A DNA stretch of 64,000 nucleotides. Origin: Polytrichum commune. Its lineage: Eukaryota; Streptophyta; Polytrichopsida; Polytrichales; Polytrichaceae. The position numbers and the translations under genes are program-made. Below the pieces are notes generated by a model, which saw only the letters and a program-made list of their open reading frames with translations, did not search any database and was not told where the DNA came from. Position 1 is the first letter of the stretch; each line of letters begins with the position of its first letter. Shown in pieces: positions 35,301 to 47,730 of the stretch. Location: NCBI GenBank assembly GCA_950295325.1, contig OX485803.1, positions 75,159,554-75,223,553 of the forward strand, in the 5' to 3' direction.

Positions 35301-38300
35301 GTCTCACTGTCTTCAGAGATCAGGTTTGGAGGTCTTACCATTTTGCCTCTCCATCTATACTATTTTCCAGTACTGCAACAGTAATAAATCCATTCATATT
35401 TCAAGAGTTGTAGAGTAGTATCATAGAATAAATTGCAGCCTGAATCTGCTTTATAGCTCATGATAAATTGGGTGATTGTGCATATGTCAAGGGTTCTTTA
35501 GTTCTTGATTTCCATAGTGGTAGATTTTGGGAAGATAATGTCATACCTTGCTTTCATATGTTTTTTGTGGACATCACCAGTATGTCCTGGCATCTCTCAA
35601 ATCATCTGACTTGATCTGATTTAACTTAGCTGTATTCCTGCAGGAGTTTTCGTCTGATATGGGGAGCCGTGGTGTAAAGCGTATTGCTGATGTGTCTCGT
35701 CTACGTATATCCCAATTCTCTCAGGTGCATATTTTAAGTGAAATGCAAGCAGCCTTTGGATTACTATATGCAATATAATTTTGTGCTGTGATTATATGTC
35801 TCAAGTCCTTGGTGTTTTTTCTGACTTGATGGTTAACTCTTTCCAGGATGCTGGTCCAATGGCACATCCAGTGCGCCCTCACTCTTACATAAAGATGGAT
35901 AATTTCTACACAGGTTAGTTGATTTTCAGCCCAAGTGATTGGATTACCATGTGATTTGATTAACATCTATTTGGTTCTGGAAAATGTGCATTTGTGATTT
36001 CACTGACTGAATTTATGTGTTAAATGTGGGTGTTGATCTGCAAATCATTGGTGCTGCCCCTCAATGACAGTCACTGTAAGTTAATCCTGTTCATTGCCTG
36101 GTATACAAGTCACAATAATTTTAATGTTCCTTAAATTATATCTGCTTGTCTTTATTTTAAAAGAATACTGTGAAATAAGTGATACATATGTTTGAAGTGA
36201 GATCTAGAAAATTTGTTCTCCATAGTATTGGTTTTGTTGGTTGTTTTAGGAAATAAACTCAAAAGTACTTCCAATGTCAGAGTTTAGAACACATCACTGA
36301 TGGATGTGTGTTGTTTTAATGGTGGTCTCTCTCCGCCATTGCACTACCCAACATCTGGATTGCAGGTTTATGAGAAGGTAAGAACATTTTGGTGCAATGT
36401 TTCGCTTTTGATTCTATCAGCTCATGAATTTGTGGCATGAATGTGACTATAAGTAGTTGTTTTGCTGAGGAACTATGTATCATTTCTATTTCTTTTCCAA
36501 TTTGCTCATTATCTTTTTCAGAAAATGGTTAAAATATTCTGCATCTACTTATTCAACCCTTCAAGCTATGTACTGTTTAAAACATGAATGGGAAATTAGC
36601 TATAACATATTCATTTATTTCTTAATTTCAGGGTGCGGAAGTTGTTCGCATGTACCAGACTCTACTCGGCAAAACCGGCTTCCGCAAGGTCAGAGCCACT
36701 TGTCTTAAAGTTCTCTTTACTGTTGTTTTTGTTTTGTTTTCCTCATTTCCAAATGTTTTCCAAATATTCTTGTTTTTTATACTAAATGGAATTCGTATGG
36801 CTCATCCTGATTGCTTCGCTTTGACAATACAGGGTATGGACTTGTACTTCAAACGACACGATGGACAAGCTGTCACTTGTGAAGAATTTCTTGCTGCCAT
36901 GTTTGATGCCAATGATGTCAAGTTCCCCACTTTTCCGCTATGGTGAGTACACCTGTTCAATTGGTAAATGTCCTTCAACAGTCCGCAATTTCAATGTATA
37001 TGAAATAGAACCCATATCTAGTCCTCAATGGTGTATCATTTACACGTCTGAGCAAATAGGTGGTGATATTAGTTTGTACAACTTGTTTTCTCTTTCCAAA
37101 AGTGTATGGATACCCACAGAGGATAGAGATTGTGGGAAGCTCTCATGGTACGTATCCTAATTTATACACTGATTATCAATTTGTTTTTGTAGGTATGCGC
37201 AGGCTGGTACTCCTACTTTGACCGTAACTACATCATACAACTCTGATGCTCAAACCTTCACTTTGAAGTGCAAGTAAGTATTAGAGTCATTGGTCTCGTC
37301 TGCTCTTTGAAAGATTCTAACTCCATCAAAACCAGTTTTATACATGTGGTTCTTGGATTCACTAGTTGGTAGGCCTTTTATTTATTAACATACACATGGA
37401 TGCAAAGTAAAATAAGGAACGTCAAAAATGCTCACATTGTAATCTATTTACCCTCAAACTTGGTCTAAGGTAGACTACAGTTACTTCCAGGAAGTTTGGC
37501 CTCTTTCAGTGTGCAATAATACCAGAAACAAATCCAATTGATAAGCAAATCTTGTTCAAATTCAATACCATAAGGATGAGATCAAGGTTACAAAATGTCA
37601 ATTTTTTTTGCATTGACTATATGACTATATCATCCAATGAGAATTTTTGTTGATCCTTGTATTGAGGGATGCCTTCAAAAGAGATTGGACTTTGTTCAAA
37701 ATTGTTATCCATTCTAAAGCTAAATAGTCAACTTAATTGAGGGGACGTACTTGGTCATTTGGCTTTTGACTTTGAGATAGATCCAGCACTTTTGACTTCG
37801 TACAATCATGCCAGGAACAGGGGAGATCAGAAATTTCCATAGGTTGTTGCTAAAATTACACATCATATTCACGATTTAAAAAAAAAAAACCTGAACTCTG
37901 AAACCCAAAATGAGAATCATGGCAAACACAAAAACTAACTGTAAGTTATGCCATTTTTGCCTTAAGTTATCCTTGTTTTTCTGTTGAATCTTGTGGAAGA
38001 GTGGCTCAAATTATAGTACTCTCTGTGTGATCTGATTTGATCATTATTGCAGACAAGAAGTTCCTGCCACCCCTGGGCAATCAATGAAGGAGCCTATGCT
38101 TCTACCTTTAGCTGTGGGCCTTTTGGATTCCCAAGGCCAAGACATGCGTCTCACCTCTGTCAAGGATGGCGCATCTCTTCACAACTTGACCAGTTCTGAT
38201 GGTAGCTTTGTCACAACTGCTGTATTGCATGTTGATAAGGTGAATTTCTGGTCTGTGTTCAATTGTACACTTGATGGCTTATATAGTTTGCAACATGCCA

Positions 38301-41300
38301 CAAGGTTGATGTACACTTAGAACCACTGTCTTCCTCTGGAAAAAAACTCTTAAGAGGTGCATGGGGTTTTCCAGTGTCCTTGGTATGTGATGTGTTTGTG
38401 GTCTTGAAAAGTTGCAGTTTTGTATACTCTACCCACAGGGTGGTGTTTTGGAGCATGAACTATTGTTTTATGTTTGCTAATAGTCCAATAGGCATTCTAA
38501 CAGGACAATGTGTGTTTGAATTTGGTTTGTCAGGCAGAGCAGGAATTCACATTTGTGGACATTACAGAAAAACCAGTACCATCATTGTTGCGTAACTTCA
38601 GTGCACCTGTTCGGCTAGTATCAGATGTTACAGATGATGACCTCTTTTTCCTTCTAGCCCATGATTCCGATCAGTTCAACAGGTGAATGCCAATGGGTCC
38701 ACTTTGTCAGTTCGAAGTAAATTCTCGTTTTATTTTGTATTTCTAATGTGACATGGAACAGAAGTATTTCCTGTTGGATTCTTTGACTCTACAGATAGAC
38801 TCTTACATGATGTGCGCTAACTCTGAACAGGTGGGAGGCTGGGCAAACTTTAAGCCGGAAGTTGATGTTGAACTTGGTCACTTCTCAACAGAAAGGAGAG
38901 AAGCTCAGTGTGAATACTGCCTTTATTGATGGCATTCGCAGCACACTCACCAATTCCTCACTTGATAAGGTTCTTGGATTGTCATTCTGATTTCTTGATG
39001 GGCACTCTCTTTAATTATACCTTAAATTGTACCTTTTTCCATTTAGCCTACTGCTCCCAGGATATTAAAACAGAATTACTATGATTTTAACAATCATAGA
39101 AAGTCCAAATGAATTCCATCATCATTTTTCTCATAAATTTTGAAGCTGATATGAATATGTTTTTCTTTATCAATGTGAAGATTCTCTTTCTTCTTAAATT
39201 GATCATATGGGTCCCCCAATTTATGTTGACTATTGAACCTAGTTTCCTGCAATCTCTATCCAACAAATATTTTTGTTGTCCGTCCTTAGATATGCACCCC
39301 ACACACACATCACAAGTATAGGTGTCTGATGAAGATAAGTAAGTGAATTAGGCCCTCTTACCTTAACTTGTGCTGTAGCTCAAAATCTAACACTGGGATT
39401 TAAATTTCTGCAGGAGTTTGTTTCAAAATGCTTGGCATTGCCAGGCGAAAGTGAAATTGCAGATCTCATGGAGGTTGCTGACCCAGATGCTATACACACC
39501 GTTCGAAGATTCCTTATCAAAGAAATTGCGGCTAATCTGCGTCAGGAACTATTGAGGACGGTATGAAGAACTAAACATGAAATGGTCAAGAACCAATTTG
39601 TATAATCTACGCTGTTATTGATCTGACCATATGGAATATGTGTACAGTCTTTTGCCTGTCCATATATTTTGTACCTCAATGTACTCTACCAATATGGACT
39701 CCTGTTTGTGATCTGACTGTTATTTGTTTGATGGGTATATGCAGGTGGAAGAAAATCGTAGTGCAGATGAATATGACCCTAGCCACCAGCACAGAGCCCG
39801 TCGATCTTTGAAAAATGCAGCTTTGGGTAACTATCTCTATAACTCTATTCGCTACTGTTGATATGATTGTTTGTTTGCTACTATAATTCCGTCAGAGATG
39901 TGTGAAATCTGTCACTGAGGCATGATCAGAACTTTTATATCACGCTCCCCTTAATATACTTAAGATCAAGTTGAGAGCTTGAACTTCCAAAGATTTCTGG
40001 GAGTTTGATACTTGGAGATGATAAACTTTCATCCAAAGCTCATACTATTAAGAGCTTCACCAATCTTCAACTCAATAGTTTGAGCAAGTACATCATAGCC
40101 ATGCTCAAAAGTGAGATATCAAGGGGGGAATGATACTAAACAAAGAAGCATCCTTGACAAGCCAAAGAATGCTTGAAAATGGAGGTAGCTTGCCAATAGT
40201 GGCATTGTAAGCCCTATAAAAAGTTCAAGCTCTCAATTTGAAGCTCATGTTTAACGCGGATTTGAGTGAACAAGCAGGCATGCAGGGCCAATGAGAAGTC
40301 TCCTTCTTCAAGCTGTAAACCTCTCTAGTCTAAAGGGGGCCTAAGTTGTTAGTAATCACAATCACTGCCCTCTTGTGCATCATTTTCAGTGCTAGTGCAA
40401 TTAAAGGACCACAATTTCAGTGCTAGTGCAATCACATATCTATGCAATTATGTCGTACATTAACATTTTTATGTTGGGTTGCAGCGTACTTGAATTCTTT
40501 GAATGAACCTGAGCTCACAGACTTGGCTTTGAGCGAGTACAAGAATGCCACAAACATGACTGATCAATTCTCTGCTCTCGCTGCCATTTGCCAAAACTCG
40601 GGAGATGCACGCTCTAGAGCCTTATCTGATTTCTACGAGCAATGGAAAGATGAAACCCTGGTAACCCACATATTTGTGATTTCAAGAATTGGCTTGCAAG
40701 GATAATCTATTTTAGTTCACCTTACAAAGTCATTACAATGTTATCCACCCCCAAGTATCTGAGAGCCCCAATCTGGGTCTCTCCATGTATCAAAATTAGT
40801 TAAGTGTCGATGGTGGTTCTATCTAAATCTAAGTCATTCCTCAAGTGCACTCTTCAAGTACCTTAATTGTTTCTGAAGATTTGGGTTTACATAAACAGCT
40901 TGGGTGCCCTTGGATGCAAATACATTAGTAATTTAATACATGCAGGTATGTAGTATTTGATACATGCAGATACGTAGTAATCTGATCATGAATGTCACAT
41001 ATAAGTTTATGTTCTTCTTTGACATAAGATAATGTACCAAATAAACTTTGCAACCTTTTATGAAAGAATGTGGGTGTAAGACTTGGCGAGGCTTGTAGAA
41101 ATTGTTTATATAGGTCATACATTGAGGCCCTTGGTCCTTCAAGGGTTAATATGGGCTTGTAGCCTGTCACTTTCTTTTTGGTGGGTTTCTAATGCAGATT
41201 TAACTCGAATTTTTGACCAGGTCATCAACAAGTGGCTGGCTTTGCAAGCTATGTCTGACATTGCAGGCAATGTCAAGCATGTGCGGAACCTCCTGGAACA

Positions 41301-42618
41301 CCCTGCTTTTGATATCCGCAATCCAAACAAGGTTTGTCCCCTCACCTGGAATTGGCAAAGTCTGGGTTTGTCAGATAATTTTGTTGATTAGTCAGGAGCA
41401 GCCCAGTAATACTAGGTTCAACATTTGATGCCTGGAGTGATGATAATGCTGTGTGTTGGAATTTCAGGTTTATTCCTTGATTGGTGGTTTCTGCGCCTCC
41501 GCTGTAAACTTCCATGCCAAGGATGGTTCTGGATACCAGTTTTTGGGAGATGTTGTTCTCCAGCTGGATAAACTTAACCCCCAGGTATCTATTTGATATA
41601 ATTGGGTTCAATAGCCGTTCCAGCTTACATGATAGATCATCAACTGGAAAAGCTATGAGTTCTTAGATTTGTTTCGGAGATGCTTCACTCCCATTTGATA
41701 GTTTATGATTACTAATGATCTTATTGCTCTTGCTGCAACATCGTTTTACACATGAATCTAACAACAGAAATGCTACATATTTGAAACTACAAAGCCCATT
41801 TGTGTTAAGGTAGATGTGCCTAAATTGAACACTACATTAGTCTGCGTGCCTATATTGAAGTGGTATGTGGTTAGATGTAGATCTAAGAACTGATATATAA
41901 AAAAGAGATTGGACCATGTGCTCAAAACATGCTAACCATTCTAGGCTCAATAGTAAACATGATTGGAGGGACATCTATGACCACTTAATGAGCTTGAGAA
42001 TCTTCACTTTGACATTGAGTAAGATATTCATATGAGCTCCAAATATCATGAGGCAAATGGCTATGGGCATGATTTGGATTTGAAAATCATCTTGCAGTAA
42101 TTGCATGCTCCATATCCTATGAGAAGTGGATGCAGAGAACAGTATCCATGTTAAGGCTTGTCTAGCTTACCTGTACCTTCTTCTGAATCAGAGAATAAGA
42201 GTCAGGGATCTTTGTGTTTGATTACTGGCATGGCCGGTGCAGGTGGCTTCACGGATGGTGTCTGCTTTCTCGAGATGGAGAAGGTTTGATAAAGAAAGGC
42301 AGGCCTTGTCTAAGGTGAAGACTACTCCTCAATTGTGAAAATTTAGATCCACATATATAATTTGTATAGATAATGAGCTGGTGGATATTGTGAGTTATTG
42401 AGGTTAATCATTCTGAAAACTGGTCTAAATTCATAAATTAGCTCGAACTGGAGTATTTCAAGAACAACCATTTCTTCTTTGTCAATTATCCCACATACCT
42501 ATGAGTAATCTAATCTGATATCATGGGATGTCTGCAGGCCCAGCTGGAGCGGATCACAAGCACCAACGGTCTTTCTGACAATGTTTTTGAGATTGCGTCA
42601 AAGAGTCTGGCTTCATAA
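29026..42618 (+). CDS. M1 aminopeptidase (PepN/puromycin-sensitive type), ~31 exons
   Basis: Zinc metallo-aminopeptidase of family M1, closest in layout to bacterial PepN and its plant organellar relatives; it removes N-terminal residues from peptides. Exons from the fourth on are firm: 31725-31862, 32164-32236, 32355-32431, 32698-32886, 33032-33139, 33683-33895, 34270-34331, 34493-34520, 34687-34773, 35011-35036, 35260-35323, 35644-35724, 35847-35913, 36071-36075, 36366-36377, 36632-36688, 36833-36942, 37193-37273, 38053-38239, 38534-38682, 38831-38969, 39414-39560, 39745-39826, 40485-40660, 41221-41331, 41468-41584, 42243-42314 and 42538-42618. These give 911 residues. Likely transit-peptide exons are 29026-29361 (Ser-rich, tentative), 31246-31335 and 31499-31546, for about 1069 residues in total. 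In that numbering GAMEN is 446-450, the zinc motif HEYFH 482-486 with E505, and the catalytic Tyr 566. Chloroplast or mitochondrial targeting is inferred from the Ser/Arg-rich start. Confidence 0.93.
36071..36377 (+). other. Two consecutive microexons of 5 and 12 nt
   Basis: TCACT (36071-36075) lies between AG and GTAAG. GTTTATGAGAAG (36366-36377) lies between GCAG and GTAAG. They fit between the exon ending TACACAG (35913) and the one starting GGTGCGGAA (36632), giving FYT-V-T-VYEK-GAEVV as in bacterial PepN. The 12-nt exon encodes VYEK, whose Tyr corresponds to E. coli PepN Tyr381. Skipping the 5-nt exon shifts the frame; skipping the 12-nt exon keeps it but deletes that Tyr. Confidence 0.9.
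39961..40250. repeat. Inverted repeat in aminopeptidase intron
   Basis: GTTGAGAGCTTGAACTT (about 39970) and, on the other strand, ATTGAGAGCTTGAACTTTT (about 40215-40245) bound about 290 bp inside the intron 39827-40484. It may be a small MITE; no target duplication was confirmed. Confidence 0.35.
41805..42135 (+). repeat. Dispersed repeat copy in aminopeptidase intron
   Basis: Starts AAGGTAGATGTGCCTAAATTG and includes GTAAACATGATTGGAG, CTTAATGAGC, GAGAATCTTCACTTTGACAT and ATTCATATGAGCTCCAAA. The same motifs in the same order recur at 46769-47100 and 55218-55540, and in part inverted near 46100-46250. The ends are not defined well enough to name a family. Confidence 0.6.
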
Positions 42619-43369
42619 CAAATGGCTGAATCAATGGGAGATACGGCTTTGGTTTGGAAAAGATGGACAGTGTTTGGGTTGCGCCAAGATTCGTAGTAGG
42701 CTGAGAAGTACCCAGTGTTCATTTTTGTGCTTCTTACACCAAAGCATGCAAATGCAAAATGGAACACAATGATAGTTTGGCCCAATTGTGAAACCCAGCC
42801 TCCTCCCTATCCCTTGTCTTCTTGGCTGGATGTCTGTCTTCATTCAACTCTGGTTTCAATTCTCAGAAGTAGTAATTCTTTGCCATTATTCATTGCACAA
42901 CTAAAGCCACAAGTGGGCAGTCGATCTGCACTAGGTACATGATGTACTCAAGCGCATTTGAAGTCTCTTTATGTGTTTTTTTTGTCTGTGAGTTGTTTGT
43001 CTTTCGAGTGTGGTTCCTTTGTGCATATTACACATCGTTTTTATTGATTTATGTTGATTTTGAAGTTTTTTTCCATCTTGGGCACTAGCCTTAGTTTCAG
43101 TCTCACTGAACTATGGGTGGGTTTAGACTAGGGTCCAGAACCAAAGAAACTCCAAAATTGAGCGATCCTTTTGGTTGAGAGCAAAAATTTGGACCCAAGG
43201 AGTTTACATCCTTTTAGGGTCTACAATAGGCTATGCACAACGGTTCCATTGTGCTAAACCTCAGATTGACCCTTCCAAGGCTGGCTTGGCCCATGCATCC
43301 TAGTAGGACAATATAGAAAGCCGGGTTTTAATGACCCGATTGCCACTCTTTGTGTATGGTTATTCAAGC
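42619..43369. other. 3' flank of the aminopeptidase gene
   Basis: The beginning is presumably the 3' UTR; a T-rich stretch lies at about 42975-43075. No further gene is seen before the LINE remnant. Confidence 0.35.
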
Positions 43370-44750
43370 ATCAAGAAAATTTGGGTGACTTTGTCTTGAA
43401 ATAGAATCCCGGAAGTCCAAAGGCTTATTGGACTAAAAGTACATCAAAGGTGGTGTCATATTGCTTAATTCCTTAAGAGTGGTGTAGTGTGGTAGCCTAC
43501 ATGAGATAGAGGCTCATGTCAACTTGATGGTCTAATTGAAAGAAAGAGACTAACTATAATGGAATTATATAGGGAACATCCCAACACAAAATTTGCTTCA
43601 CTTTTAAGTGCATTATAGGAGCAAAGTGGCATAGTTTAGTATCTCTAGAGATAGGGATAGCCGTCCATTGTCCAGTTTCAATGCCAAGTTTGGTTCAAGG
43701 TGGGGTACGCAACAATGATGTTGCATTGTAGTGGAGTCTATGCTTGCTTCGAGCACAATTCACATTTGTATTTGAGGCAAATCCATAAAGTGGAGATAAT
43801 CTAGTTTCTTCTTTGAGAGGTGGAAGGAGTTCCACTCTTTAGCAAGAAAAGCCTCCTTGATAGCATCATATGTTATTTTTGATGTGGGTTGTCATGGGTT
43901 TCCCATAAGATAGACCCCATGATGTCTTCCACATGGCTGTTGATTTGTGCCAAGTGTTAAATTCTTGTTCAGCTAGGTGTTGGGAGAGTGAGGTTGCTTT
44001 ATTGACTCACTAGGAGGGGGAAAGGTGGGCAAGCCATTGTTGGAAGCCCATAGTAAGCTTGAGTGTATAATTCTATGGGTAGTGCTCCAAATTTAGCCAA
44101 CAAAATATGATAGGTAGTCGAAGAATGCACTTTGACATGAGACATTATATGCATCTTCAAGCCCTTTTCGAAAAACCAATAAAGGTTTTTCAAGACACAT
44201 CCCCAAATTTTGGTGCCATATATGATAGTGGGAAGCACCAAAGCCTTGAATAGATGTGATTTGAGTTCCCAACACGTGACTCTATCTATTGCTTTTGTCC
44301 TTGAAGCTTGCACTTTTTGTAGTCTCGATGTCAATTTATCTAAGACGAATATCATGATCATTGGCTGCAACAAAAGGAAATTAAACCAAGAAATGTCTCA
44401 CCTAGGCAAGGTTCAAATTGAGAAAACCCATGGATATAAGTACCTTGGGATTGAAGTATTTGTAAGCCTAATCCTAATTTAGGGAGCAAACCAACATCAT
44501 CAACATAGAGAAGAATGGCAACCCCTATATTAAATACATGCGGAGAATCTCCGTCCATCTCATCCAAATATGTTGCAAATCCATCAATATATAAGTCGAA
44601 TAGTGTGGGGGAAAGGGGACATCTTTGTTTAACCCTAATGTCACACATTACTTTGTCATGTGTATCCCTATTGGTTCGTCCTTTTGCATAGATTGCGGTA
44701 TACTTTGTTTGTTGCACATGCATTGGTATGCTTAAACGCACGTATTAATC
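43370..44750 (-). mobile_element. Truncated LINE with reverse transcriptase fragment
   Basis: On the minus strand, HDKVMCDIRVKQRCPLSPTL and LYIDGFATYLDEMDGDSPHV, then ILLYVDDVGLL, are RT motifs of a non-LTR retrotransposon (44690-44470). The YADD-box equivalent reads YVDD. The downstream part, VTCWELKSHLFKALVLPTII and STTYHILLAKFGALPIELY, follows at about 44285-44050, and weaker similarity continues to about 43370. The part in between (about 44335-44460) reads on the plus strand, a small internal inversion. The copy is 5'-truncated, with several stops. Confidence 0.75.
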
Positions 44751-44879
44751 TTCATAAACTCATGGTTTGGGACTAATTCCATGAGTTAATATGCTTTACC
44801 TTACAAATAACTTAAATATGGTATCACTTCCCCACAAAATATTGTTGATTTCAACTCAAGAAAATCCAGTCCTAAAAGT

Positions 44880-45195
44880 TAGATTGCTTCAACCCCATTA
44901 ATATCTACTTTTAAAGAGTTTTTCTAGATCACAGCCTTCATTACAATTTTTAGATCAAACTAATCCATCAATAGAACTTAGTGCATAAACGAAGATTAAG
45001 TTCTTTAGGTCTTAGAGAATTAACATGACGAACATCTAGTTGTCAAGGTGATATTCATTTTAGCCATTATGGTCGTATTTGTCCTATTGGGACTTCTAGA
45101 GGTACGAGTGTTGGACTAATTGCTTCATTGACTACTTATGCAAACGTTAATAATTGGGGATATTTAGAAAGTCCATTTTATAAAAAAAATTAAAT
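44880..45195 (+). pseudogene. rpoB: Nuclear copy of plastid rpoB (fragment)
   Basis: The plus strand reads TPLISTFKEFF, then (frame change) SQPSLQFLDQTNP, then (frame change) [40 protein letters not shown] and PFYK. This is the well-conserved central region of plastid RNA polymerase beta subunit, including the HYGRICP motif. Frameshifts, an in-frame TGA and loss of PGGLTRR (here LRELT) show it is decayed. An insertion of plastid DNA into the nucleus (NUPT) is the simplest reading. It abuts the 5' break of the LINE fragment. Confidence 0.8.
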
Positions 45196-45199
45196 TTTG

Positions 45200-46768
45200 A
45201 AAGAAAGAAAAAAAACCGTTCATTCATCAGTTACAAAATTTTGAAGTGGCTTGGACCTTGCTTCAACATTTAACTTGAGAAATATTGTGGAATGTATGTA
45301 ATATCACATTGATCATATATACTTCACTAGCATATCAAACATGCATCACCTAAATTGGACTTGATGAAATAGGTATATTCAAGTCATTCTACTGAATTAA
45401 TCATCATGTTGACATTAGCCACTCTCTCACATAGGTCACAAGACTCCATTACTTTGGAGAATTAACCTTTTTAACTCAACTTGGATGTACTTGCTTATGT
45501 CAATCAAAGGTTTAGGGTGGTGGGTCCCATGGAGAAACCCTATTCTAAATCTTAAGTTTTTTTTTTAAATCACAAATTATGTGATTGGAAGAGGAGGTCC
45601 AATCAATACATATAATACCTTTCATGTCTTACGTAATAAGACGTGTGGAAGAAAAATTAAAATTTTCATGAAGAGATATCTATTGTTATTTTTAAAAATA
45701 TGATGTTTGTTGAATATCGGTATACAATTGTGAATGTTTTTCACAAGTTAAATAGAACATAATCACAAAAGCCTTGATGAAAAGAGGTTCTCATATATAC
45801 ATATGTGTGTGTGCGCGCGCAACGTAAGTTTTCATAAAAGACACTTGTGCAATTTATAACTACATGACTTGGATCCTATTATGTCCCCTAATTGATTAAA
45901 ACGAGTTTAAATATTTTAAATTTATTTTAAAATATAAATTATTAAATGTAACTTTGACATATATATATATATTGTATTCATACGAGGCATGTCCTATCTT
46001 CACCTAACATGGACATGCTTACGTGGGTTGCTTACTAAATGAATCATATATCCACTATATTTTAAAGGTGAGCATAAGAAAAAACACCAACTATGACAAC
46101 CATTGTAAACATAATTTAGGGACCTCAATTGTGTGCATAAAATGAACACAAGGATCTTCATCAAGTGCTCATATAGATATTCTCCAATCATGTTGACTAT
46201 TGACCCTAAAATTGCCAATGTAAATATCAAGTGGTCCAAAAAAATGATAAAACACCTCAACTATAGCCATGGAGGCATTTGAGGAATCCATGTATAAAGT
46301 ATAAAACATTAGCATTTGAGCTCAACCATATTCATGTATAGAACTAGGCCTGAATTTCTAAGCTCACAAGCTACCTCGATCCTTGGAGGATATCTATGTG
46401 AACCCAAAAAAAATTGAAAACATATATGAAAGTAGTAACCAATAAAAATGAAATTATAAAATGGCTCAAAATATTTTATTGAAAAGTCTCTCAAGTTGCA
46501 ACTAAGGGGGGAGGGACGATTGAGGAATAAAAAAACAAATGATAATTTAACTTTCTCTTGATTTTACAAAGGTACCTCCTCCCTTGCCGCATCTCTCTAT
46601 CTGCGACTCCTCTCCACCTCTCTTCCTCTTTCCTCCCTTTGTTCTTCTCTATGCACACCTCCCTTCTTCTACTCACCATTGTTGTTGCAGGAGCGTTGCC
46701 GCCACCTCGATCGCCAGCAGTCAAGGTAAGTCTTCCAACTTCTTCACATTTGGAATTTCTTAGAATTA
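45200..46768. other. Gene-free stretch
   Basis: AT-rich. It contains an (TG/CG)n-like run at about 45804-45822 and an inverted partial copy of the dispersed repeat at about 46100-46250. A short frame at 46651-46724 (MHTSLLLLTIVVAGALPPP) looks like a signal peptide followed by a GTAAGT donor, but no second exon was found. Confidence 0.35.
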
Positions 46769-47100
46769 GATAGATGTGCCTAATTTAGTAAATGATCATA
46801 ATCGGAGACCTATGTTCAAGTGGTAGGTGGTTAGGTGTGACTTCAAAAATACACCAAAAATATATGCATTTAAAACATATTACACTATATTCATTAAATA
46901 CAATAATTTTTCTAAGATCAAATAGTCAACGTATTTGTTGGGGGGGACCTATATGACCATTTAATGAGCACACAAACTTCACTATTCATATGAGCTCCAA
47001 AAAATTAAGAGAAAAATGGCTACGGCTTTGATATGTATTTGCTAATCATCTCATTCTAATAGTGTGTTTCATATCATAGGAGAAACGGGTTGGTTGGAAA
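46769..47100 (+). repeat. Dispersed repeat copy
   Basis: Same series of motifs as at 41805: AGATGTGCCTAATTTAG at the start, ACCTATATGACCATTTAATG in the middle, ATTCATATGAGCTCCAAA and a CATAGGAGAA end. It lies about 630 bp upstream of the TDRD3-like start codon. Confidence 0.55.
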
Positions 47101-47730
47101 AAATAACCATTTAAGTCCCATCTACCTTAGTGCTCAAAGTGCCCGTCATAGGCGCTTCTGCTTTTGGGCGAAGAAATAAACAAACGGCTTGTAGGAAGAG
47201 TGCTTTGCCCTAGTAATATCTTGCACATGTGGCATGCTTGGTTGTTCGACCAAGACCAAACTTTGGTTCATTTTAGAGACCGCTTTGCAATAACAATCAA
47301 CTGCATTTGAACTCCACTTGAAAAATGAGTTACTAACACCATATATGACTGATTATGGTTGGTTGCCAAACTTTGACCCATTTAAGAGGCCATCCCTAGG
47401 TCTTTTCCCAAGGGCAGACCTAAAAATAAATTAGAGTCCCAGCTGCCACGGTGACATTTCGAACTCCTGTCAATCACTTTTCGTCAAACTTCCTTTAAAG
47501 TTTGTTTTAAAAAAGTTGTGCCCGAAAAGTTTATGAAAATGTCTCCCCGAGAAACCTTAGCGAGGAACTTTTAGGGTTTTAGCTCCGATTATTGCAATCT
47601 TCAAGTGCTCCATTTAGTTTCCAAGGCTTACGGAGGACAACGAGATCGATTGTTTTGTCGTGCTTCCGCATTCATTGAACCCGTGATTGCAAACAATATC
47701 TCAAATTCATGATGTATTGGTCTTGATTTT
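47101..47730. promoter_or_regulatory. Upstream region of the TDRD3-like gene
   Basis: A telo-box-like TTAGGGTTTTAG sits at about 47571-47582, some 150 bp before the start codon. Such motifs are common near plant housekeeping transcription starts. No TATA box was noted. Confidence 0.35.

Noticed and set aside
44210-44482. 90-codon plus-strand ORF
   Set aside because: Its first half is antisense to LINE sequence and its second half is an inverted LINE segment; not an independent gene.
46558-46773. Signal-peptide-like exon (MHTSLLLLTIVVAGALPPP) with a GTAAGT donor
   Set aside because: No downstream exon of a secreted protein was found before the TDRD3-like gene; a chance hydrophobic frame is possible.
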